Positions 1-9,800 of a stretch of DNA of 10,500 nucleotides are shown here, one piece after another. The notes under the pieces are model-generated. The model was not told the origin of the DNA and made no database searches. It saw nothing but the letters and a program-made list of their open reading frames with translations. Origin of the DNA: Apostichopus japonicus. Lineage: Eukaryota; Echinodermata; Holothuroidea; Aspidochirotida; Stichopodidae. Numbering within the stretch: position 1 is the first letter of the stretch; each line of letters begins with the position of its first letter. The position numbers and the translations under genes were made by a program. The DNA is taken from assembly GCF_037975245.1 (NCBI RefSeq), contig NC_092583.1, positions 6,755,764-6,766,263 on the forward strand. The letters are read 5' to 3'.

Positions 1-637
1 ACTCCAACCCCCCAATCCCCACCATCTTCCTACTTCCTTTTGTCATTCTAGTCCGTTCACACAGAAATGCTGTAGGTACGAACTGCAAGAAGCCGTTATG
101 GGCATGCTTTCCTCTTGCATATTCAAATTGCTACATTTATTGATGACGGCATCTACGTCATCGGCCTCGTAACCGTCCACGCCTCCCTGGCGCCTTCATT
201 TAACTGTACGCTTTGTTATTCACTTATTTGTACCATTCACCTTTATTATCCATATTATTTGTAGAATAAAGAAATATTGTTATTCAAAATACCATACGAA
301 ACCTCGTCCATCTTTTCTTTTATGTCGTTGCCGTAAACCCCCCCCCCCACCACCACCACCCCTGTAGCGTAGTGAACCGATGCACCCACCCTATAATAAC
401 ATGAAACCTGTCACCCAAGTGTAACAGGCCTAATGTAACCAAAAGTGTGCGGAATGTGTACTATCGCAACGATAAAAGTGTAAAAGAGTTGTACGGAAAT
501 GTTTTCTCAGCGACTTTCTGCGCTTCCACCGAATGCTGTAACTGATAGAGAACACAGCTCTGTAAACGTGTGAGTAGCTACGTGGTGTAAACGGCTAAAT
601 TTGGAATAGTATAATATATTGTGGCCTGTAAATTTAC
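1..637 (-). other. Start of the intron after the span-9 exon (incomplete)
   Basis: This intron opens with GTAAAT at 637 and runs off the left edge. I found no reading frame matching the expected next SLC4 exon on the minus strand. It contains a C11 run followed by an ACC triplet repeat (338-362). Nothing else recognised. Confidence 0.7.
338..362. repeat. C11 tract plus (ACC)n microsatellite
   Basis: Eleven C (338-348) run directly into repeated ACC triplets up to about 362. Intronic simple repeat; length is likely polymorphic and prone to assembly error. Confidence 0.85.
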
Positions 638-816
638 CTGCAACCTTCAACTTTAGGTGGTTCCCCTGGAATGGTAGTCTTTGATAATACACGCAAGCTG
701 TCGACGTGATTGAGAGAGAGGACGGTAGCTGCAACAAACCATGGCATGCCGAAGACAGACATAAGGAGGATCAGCAACGAAATCACAAGGAGATCCAAGT
801 GATAACCAACACCTTT
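638..816 (-). CDS. SLC4A4-like: SLC4 exon: span 9 ([10 protein letters not shown]...[12 protein letters not shown]); last exon in window
   Basis: A 179-nt exon (59 codons + 2). It reads [20 protein letters not shown], then [20 protein letters not shown], then [19 protein letters not shown], with a final AG that needs one base from the next exon. K.G.GYHLDL, G.PW.VAATV.S..H..SL and the PGE.PK segment are family signatures. The next expected segment (EQRVTG...) was not found between 1 and 637, so the gene continues off the left edge. The acceptor is CATTTACAG and the donor CAG|GTAAAT. Confidence 0.95.
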
Positions 817-3800
817 CTGTAAATGGAAGAAAATACAAATTCAAGAAATGAGTTACCTGGTGAAAAATGCAGCTATATCAAGCCGACCCTCCCCATCCCT
901 TCCATGCATCGATACCAATCAGTGACTATTGGCCTGCATTGAGTTACCCTCCCACATCCCCTCCTTGCATCGATACCAACCAATGTCTATGTGCCTGTAT
1001 TAGGTTACCCTTCCCCGCCCCTTACTACTCCGTGACCGTCGATTTCTTTCGCATGAGTTTGAGAAGTTAGATTTTTTAATGGACCATTTGTATAAATGCG
1101 GCCAACTTTCGTCATCATCTCAAAAAAAATCCGTTTGTTGGAGTATATTTAAGGTTTTCTAAATGACTCGTCATTCTAATAACTATACAAAAAGTTTCAA
1201 TTTCTTCCATGTTACGAGGTTGTGTATAGTGCTAGGTGGCCTCATCTTGTATATTTATGACAGTCTTACGCAGGCCTGCACCACGGCATGTGTACATTGT
1301 GATACGTCTAGGACGCTAACATTCCTTGACCGGATCGGTTAACCGAACACCATGATAACCACACCACACGTAGTTTGGAATGATAAAAATACTTATGGGG
1401 AGATTTTTTGGAACATTACCTTAAGCTTGTTTTCTCGTCTGTTGACGATCACCGCTGTAATTTGTTGATCCATGAATATGAGAATGCCACAGAGCATTGC
1501 TGGGATAATGGCAGCAATGTACGTCCACCAAGGGTTGACAAAGAATGGAACAATCCAACCTCGACCTTCTTTTGTAGGCTGAAACAGGAGAGGAAAAACA
1601 TATACCTCTGATTATCAGAGTCTGTTAACCAACCCCTCCCTTCCTTGCCCAGTCTTCGTGTTAAAGGGTGTGAAGACTCGCGCAAAAGGAAACGTCTAAT
1701 GCCGGTAATCTGACCTAGTTTCGAATGAGGTGTAACAGAAGTGTTAGACACCACCATCGATCCCAGAAAATAAACACACATAGCTTGCTACCATCGGTAA
1801 TTAGACACTTGTGTACAGTCAGAACATACAGCTGCGGTCAATACCCACAGCACAGTGTACAAACAATACAGCGATGGACATCTCAGGTCCCGCTAAAGAT
1901 AACAAGGTATCACGTTTAATTACTGTACTGTCTGCATTTTGTAGCGACACGAACAAAACGTCACTTGCAAGCAACGGAAAGTTAACTTTTTCAGATGGCC
2001 GCACGCGGTTTGGGGCGAGTCTTCAATGCCTTTAATCACTGTTTGTGTATCAATAAAATAGTAAACAAACAATCACTATTTCGACCAGCTTATCAATATT
2101 TTAAGGAATTACTTCTGAGTGCACAGCAAGTGTCAGTTCTAAAACATTCAGACTAAGTAGTTTTGAAGGATGGTATGGCGCTATTGCTCTATGGATCGCA
2201 ATGGGAGAGGCTGTCAGCCAGACCACATCTGCATATGACATTAAACTGATCATTGTAAATACAAGATATATCCTTTGATGTAAACAGGGCAGACCTACAG
2301 CTATTACCAGGTATTTATTGAACAAGACGAATTATTAAAACTCACAATAATGGAGTAGATTAGGTCTCCCTTTTATGCATCTAAATAGTACTTATATACA
2401 AGACATATCTGTCTGACATAAACCACGGTATTTAACACAATATTTAACAGTTTAAATTATTGCATCTTTCGAGAAAACCTCGGCCAGTGGTTCGTTCGGA
2501 AATTTAACTACATTAATAGCTGGCATACGTCTTTATCCTCTTTACTTGCAACAAAGTATCATATATTCGTCACAAGTTGTCTCGGCTGAGTCATATTTGA
2601 ATAAACGGGATTTTAATGGGTCAGGCCAATTAGAGTAACGATAGTGCCTCCAATTCTTCATTTACATATCAAAGGAACGGGCCGGCATAAATTAATTTAC
2701 GGTGTACAGTAATCTCATAACAATATTATATGGAGGAAACGTTACCATTAATATTATTAGGAGAGAATAACGGTTGCTTCCTTTATGAAACGTCCATTAT
2801 GATGCGTAAAGATACCTTGTATCTTACTTATTAGAAAAGTTCAACATTTTCCAGGGGTTACATTGTACTGATATCGATAAGCTACTGCGCAGAAAGTTCT
2901 GGTTTAGTATGAACAAATACCTATCCAAAGAGTAAAATGCAAAAAAGCTGGACATTGATCTTCGTTGCCACTGCAGCAAGAGATTCTTAGCCTTAAATAT
3001 TATCTTTGTTCCAATAATGTGTTTTTAAATTAAAATTGTTTACTTTGGAAATTAGGCAATGACAACCAGGATGTCGTTATTGAAGATATCTGCTGTCTTA
3101 TTACTGTGCAGGGATTGTATGTGTATAAGAGCAGTGCAATGGGTGCGGTGTCTGTACATCGTATAAGTTATGAGGTTTTCTAATGACAGAACGAAAATGT
3201 TCTATAATTTACCCTGTGTAAATTGGAGAAGCTTCCTCAAGGGCTGTAGCCGAGGGGTGTACAATAGGGGCGAGGGGGGGGGGGGGTGAAAGTGACTCCC
3301 CAAATTCTTCAGACATTTTCCAAATATGTTACATTAAATAACACACACTAAAATGATATCACGATTTTGCATGTAAGCCCCTTTACCCAAACGTTTCATA
3401 GAGGCGAGATACCCATCTCCTCAAGTTCCCCCCCCCCCTTCCCAATGGGCAATTTAAAGAGAAGCGAGATCAGGCTACGGTCATCCGTTCGACATTTAAA
3501 TGAACTATATGGAAATAGCGTATACAATGCTACTTTTGTGTTATGATGTATAACTTACCCGAAACTCGTTGGGAACGGTCAGTTTAGGAGTGTCTATTCC
3601 CAAGAGGAAGTCAACCATTGTCATGCAAATGAAGGCAGTAAAAACACCGAAGTCACTAATCAAGAAACGGATCTTTAGGAGAAAACAAAAACAAACACAT
3701 AATCATAATCATAGGTGGAATTTTCTTAAAGATTCACAAAGTTATGAAATTGTTTAGGACTCATTAAAGATAATAAAAGGAGATCTAAGGCCTCATTAAT

Positions 3801-6800
3801 AAATCAAAAATGCTGGAAACAAAATATGGTCAGTAAGCTTCAAAGTGGAAACGAATTGTCAAGAGAGTGTGAGTAATTATAACTATGAAGGAGACGAACC
3901 TTGTTGGAGATAATAAATTGAAAATGTATCAACCACGCATTTAATTTTGTTTTAACTTCTTAATTAGAATAATGAATACTGAATAAGAGGATTCTGTGTT
4001 CTGGATGAAAGATATATCTTTTTGTATTTTACAATATTAAGGGCATTTTCGTGCTATTTTAAAGAAAGCGGCGGCCCTTATAATTGTCCAAACGAAAGTT
4101 TGTACCAACAATACACGAGAGTTTCTGAAAGCTGCCCACCCATAAAATTGTCCATGTAAATGAACTCACCCTAGTGGGGAAGAAACTGGTGAAACGGAAC
4201 ATTTTGAGAGCAAATGAGAGGCCAAAGGTAGCTAGAAATAGTATGACTGAGAGAAGGAATACGTCTGGTACTGGCTCGTGCACCCCACATCCATCACCAG
4301 TAAGGGTACCATTGTATATTGGCTCACAATCTTCTGGTAATACATTGGTACCATTTGCAATGATGGTTCCCTCGTCTGTAACACACATACAACCTGGTAA
4401 GGACCTCTTGAACACGTGACCGTCAATATTGCTGCAAGTATGAAGATTTGGTAAACAGAGTATACATAAACAAAACAGAGGGAGAGAATAGTCCATGCAG
4501 CCACTTTTAAATAATACTTAAAAGGGTCATTTCTTAAAACTGGTAAAATAGCAAAATAATACAAGCTAGACAGATGGCAGTGTGTTTTGTAACGATGTAT
4601 CACATACAAGGGGTAGGAGCCGGGGGGCACTGGGGGCACGTATCCCCCCCCATTTTTTTCAAATAGCACATGTGCCCTACTGGCAAATAAAATGTGCCCC
4701 TTTTGATGAAGAACTGTCTTTTGGTATCTTAAGCCTTTGTTAATTTTAATATCTTATTTTAATTATTTATTTTTTGTCTGTACATGCTATTTTTAAAATG
4801 GCATCCCATATCTTTATATAGCACGGTTAACAATAAACTAAATTAAAAATCAATGTTGCAGCGCGCCATAATAGTATTGATAGCATATTAACACATCATA
4901 TATATTTAAGTGATATGGCAGGTGTGTATCGGTTTATAGCATAACGAGTAGTGGTTGTGGAATGAGAAAGTGCCCCTCTGATGCTGTGCCTCCCCCCCCC
5001 CACTTTTTGGAAGCTTCCTAGCCCCCTGACCACATATCATTAAGTTAATTTGGTTTTCTATGAGGTCATCTAAAGTTAAAGATTAACTCACGTTGCAAGA
5101 GGATACTCATGTTGCACCTCCAGTACATTTTCAAAGGCCTCCACGATGAAGATAAAAGCAATGAGGGCAGTAAAGGCCTCCTCAGTGAAACGAGTGAAAT
5201 ATCTTACGAGGGCGCTAGCATCAGTTGCGACTAATATCAAGCAGATAACGCACGTCCAAGTACCGATCCAAAAACGAAATGAAAGGTAATCGATGGAAAT
5301 AGAACTGTAAGAACAAAAACAACCGGTTTAATCAAAATAAGTAACATTCAGAACATCCAGGAAAAATAAAAGACATATTCTAACCTGTCACCTGTACATT
5401 AGTATGTATCATATGTTGTAAATTTACGCTCATGCAAAAGTACCATTGTATTAATTACTAGTTTAGCTTAAAAGTTATAATGGTGTTTTTTTTTTCTTGT
5501 AAAAGTTGATAGTAACATGATGTATTGAATGTAAATATGTTCAATATTAAGTTACGCACTTTTGTTCTCTAGAACTAGACTATCTGCCCCCCCCCCCCGA
5601 AAAAAAATGTGTAAAAACCTTATCTAGAAAATAGTTAAGGCCCCCACCCCTCATTCAGAAAAGCATTAGGCCCACTTATAATAGTATATTTATGCCCCTG
5701 CTTCAATTCGATAAGAAACTGCGAAACTGTTCTAATGAAAGTGTTACTTCAACAATCCTTCATATTCGTAATGCACAACCACGATTCTTTAAGCACCGAT
5801 CTCAGGTTCCATGGTTTTTTATGTCAAATAATGACACATCGCTTACGAGCATAGTTGAAACATGATGGTTTCAAAGATGAGGATGGGTCCTGTACTCCCA
5901 ATAATTGTCAACGGCTGGCCAGCGAATAGATGGAAGAGAACTCCGCAAACAGCAGCACCAATCATGCTCTCAAAGGCTGCCTATATCAGTCCAACGGAGA
6001 AGAAGAATAAAGAGTATCAAACTATGCATCCAATCAAGTGTTCAGCAACCATGTAGTGATGATTCCTCTTAAATTACACCTCGTCGTAACAAAGAATTGG
6101 TCGGGTATAAATAGTAAGAAAACGACATTTTATGACAGTTTCAAAGCAGCTCTACATGTGTAAGATTACCGTTCATATTATCAGCATTGGTATATATGAC
6201 ATGCGTATAAATAAAAAAATAATAATATTACTATCGAATTCTGATAGAATTATATAACTTACAAATTTAACAAGGAAAGTTCACTCCCTTAATGATCATA
6301 ATTTACAACTTATGTGATACAAAAGTGCACATTATGACAGGTAAAACTTAAAGGAGAATTCTCGTATCGCATAGTCACATGAGTTTCGGTATCTGACTAA
6401 ACTTAAATATTCACAATTAACGTATATAATATTAGCACATGTGCTTTCACTGTGTAAATCTACTGTAGTCCACAGATGTCCACATACGGCAATATTCGGT
6501 CATGAAAAATACATCCATAGAGATTACATTTATCAATTATTTTCACCCGTTTCATTTCGTAAGTGTTCTTGCAATAATTAGTTTTGCTAATTGCTAATTT
6601 GGTGATATATTTTCAAACGTACCAGATTATCATCCGTTGCAGCTCCTAGGAGGCCTCCGAACGCAACCAGCGGAGTAATACAGGCGATGTACATAAACAT
6701 GATAGCAGCCAGGCATTGGATGCTAAACGCATCTTTGAAATCACTAAAGTACCAAGGTACTTTGGTCTTGATGTCCTTCCACAACCCTCCGAAAGGTCTA

Positions 6801-9800
6801 TATAAAACAAATAAACAAATTAAACCAAATAAAAGCAACATACCAACTTAAGTGATTCCATGGTAAAGATGGAAATCCAAACTTATTTTTTTTATTGCCC
6901 AAAATTATCAAATGAACAAATATTAAGCATCGTCAATAATTTAATTGGAATTATAATCATAATAAATATAATTAGAATACACTTAATAGTGGATAGTGTT
7001 AGATATAGGCGTGTATCCTGCAGTGTTAAAGATAACAAGTAACGTCAGAAGTAGATATATTTGACCGTGATGAATGAAGCGCGGTTATATGGAAAGTACC
7101 TTTGATGCACCATAAACACGTCGCTCATTCAATCATATGATTTTATTATAATTGGGGGGGGGGGCAGCTGGGGGCGATCTGATCTTATGTTCATTTAGGA
7201 AAGAAAGATTTAAAAAAAATTGCGGTTTATGTACTACAAAGAAATTATTAGGTGCATTACCATAATGCTATCATTCGTTCAACTCGGTTGCGTTCATGTT
7301 TGGTAATAGTTGTATCAATAATAAATCAAGAAGGTATCAGCTAAATGAATTCGATAGAATCGAAAGAGATTGATGTTGACTATATCTTACATCCCAGTCC
7401 TGGTCAATTCAAATTTGGCGTCGTCTTCCGGTTCAAGCATTGGAAGTGGATGGATAAAATGCTCCGATTGTCGTCGCTGAGACTGACTGACTGTTTGTTT
7501 AGGAGGCTCGATACGAATGCTCGGATCCCAGCTTCCTGCAAGAAATTATGTAAATTTAGATAATGTGGGTGGGGAGGGGTGAAAAGTAAAATGATAAAAA
7601 AACATGTAAAAATGGATCGACACATAGCTTTCTGAGTTGTATGGAATGAAACTGGGTTGCGATCGTTGTTTAAGGTAGGACCTACTGTGGCTTCTGACTG
7701 ACACCCCATAATAAAATAAAATAAATAATAACAAAATTAAAATAAAGTAATAAAAAAAATGGTATCTCAATCGAATGTAATCCAGAGATCTCGGTAAGAA
7801 TCCCGTCCTAGCCATTGAAATTCTTTAATTTCCTTCTCTTCTTCGCAGAATAGTAATTCACAGTACATTAATATACAGCGGGCATGTATATACGGTACAA
7901 CCAAAACAGTCGACAAGTATTCTGCATTGTTCCAAAAGTTCCATTTTACATCTAATTAAGCACCCTCAATTTTTCAAAGGGAAGGGCCACCACTTCTATT
8001 TACGTCATAACATCTTAGCCCCACCCCCCATCCCCTCCAGTTTTATAATGGAAGTTGCGCCTCTGTATGGTATTAATATAACGTTATCGTAAACTTTATC
8101 TTTTAGTTTTCTTTCTACTTAATATTAACTTGGTTGGTCTCATTGAGATGGAGATTACCTGGAGGTAGGACGGTTACTTGTTCTAAGAATTCATCAATTG
8201 CAGCGATGATATCCTCTCTGTCTCTTGCTTTGTAGGCTACATCTCTGAATACCTGAGAAAAAGTTAAGAGTACAAACAATTTACAGAATGAAATCATGTT
8301 AAGGAAACTTTGTTTGCTTTATCCCTGGCACTGGAGTACCTGTCTGCCTGCACATATCATAAGTGCACTGTCTTATACGCTAGAGAAGGGGTGGGCAAGA
8401 ATTGATATTGATAAAATATAGCTCCGTTTATATAATGTTCCTCGGACCGTATCAATGAAGTTTTGAAACCTCGCAGGCCGCTGAGGTAATGTGGCCACCT
8501 ATGAGTTAGAGGAATACCCTGTGCATACGCAGTGCAGACATACGCTATGGTAAAACAGATCAAAATAACGATGAGGATAATGTAGAACTGTACTATAGGA
8601 GAAAACTATAGAATGATACTGTAGGACCATATTGTAGGAGGATACTGTGGGAGGATACTGTAGGAGCATATTGTAGGAGGATACTATAGGAGCATATTGT
8701 AGGAGCATACTGTAGAAGCATACTATATGATGACACTGTAGGAGAATATACTGTAGGAGCATACTGTAGGAGCATATGTAGGAGCATACTGTAGGAGCAT
8801 ATTGTAGGAGTATATTGTAGGAGCATATTGTAGGAGCATATTGTAGAAGCATATTGTATGAGCATATTGTAGAGGAACATACTGTAGGAGCATTGTGTTG
8901 GAGGATACGGTAGGAGCATACTGTAGGAGCATACTGTAGAAGCATACTATAGGAGCATATACTGTACGAGAATATTGTGGGAGCATACTGTAGGTGGATA
9001 CTGTAGGAGCATATTGTATGAGCATACTATATGATGATACTATAGGAGCATATACTGTACGAGAATATTGTGGGAGCATACTGTAGGTGGATACTGTAGG
9101 AGCATATTGTATGAGCATATTGTAGGGGCACATACTGTAGGAGCATTGTGTTGGAGGATACGGTAGGAGCATACTGTAGGAGCACACTGTAGAAGCATAC
9201 TATAGGAGGATACTATAGGAGCATATTGTAGGAGCATACTGTAGAAGCATACTATATGATGATACTGTAGGAGCATATACTGTAGGAGCATACTGTAGGA
9301 GCATATTGTAGGAGCATACTGTAGAAGCAAACTGTAGGAGCATATTGTAGGAGCATATTGTAGGAGCATACTGTAGGAACATACTGTAAGAGCATATTGT
9401 TGGAGCATACTGTAGGTGGATACTTTAGGAGCATACAGTAGGAGCATACTGTAGGAGCATACTATGGGATGATACTGTAGGAGAATACTGTAGGAGCCTA
9501 TTGTAAGCGCATATCGTAGGCGCATACTGTAGAAGCATACTATATGATGATACTGTAGGAGCATATTGTAGGAGCGTACTGTAGGTGGATACTTCAGGAG
9601 CATATTGTAGGAACATACTGTAGGAGCATACTGTAGGAGCATATTGAAGGAGCATATTGTAGGAGCATACTGTAGGAGCATACTGTAGTAGCGTACTATA
9701 GAATCATACTGTAGGAGCATACTGTATGAGCATACTGTAAGAGGATTTTGTAGGTGGATACTCGTCTTTGTAAACTCTCATGACGCCAATCAATTGTCTG

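Noticed and set aside
1449-1781. 110-residue minus-strand open frame
   Set aside because: Mostly intron plus the span-8 exon read in the wrong frame; the correct frame gives [13 protein letters not shown] and FMDQQIT.
1725-2325. Possible extra exon or nested gene in the longest intron
   Set aside because: Short open frames only. The protein is continuous across the flanking exons (EFR then PTKEGRGW), and I see no recognisable domain.
4174-4419. 81-residue plus-strand open frame
   Set aside because: Antisense to the loop-3/span-6 exon, which has clear family motifs and matching splice sites.
4432-4496. [21 protein letters not shown] as a signal peptide and start of a separate secreted protein
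   Set aside because: The stretch lies upstream of a strong acceptor (CTTGCAG), and the hydrophobic look comes from the polypyrimidine tract. The phase and content of the exon fit the preceding SLC4 exon exactly.
4232-4669. 145-residue minus-strand open frame
   Set aside because: It overlaps the SLC4 exon in a different frame, runs into the repeat element and has no family resemblance.
7404-7709. 101-residue minus-strand open frame
   Set aside because: Wrong frame across the linker exon and intron. The frame giving [11 protein letters not shown]...ELTRTG joins correctly to both neighbours.
9040-9720. 226-residue minus-strand open frame (MLLQYDSIV...)
   Set aside because: It is a translation of the 13-bp minisatellite. 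Equivalent open frames exist in the other two frames, and it lies wholly within an SLC4 intron with canonical borders.
8581-9762. CRISPR array
   Set aside because: There are no unique spacers: units of 13 bp abut directly, and the locus is a eukaryotic intron.
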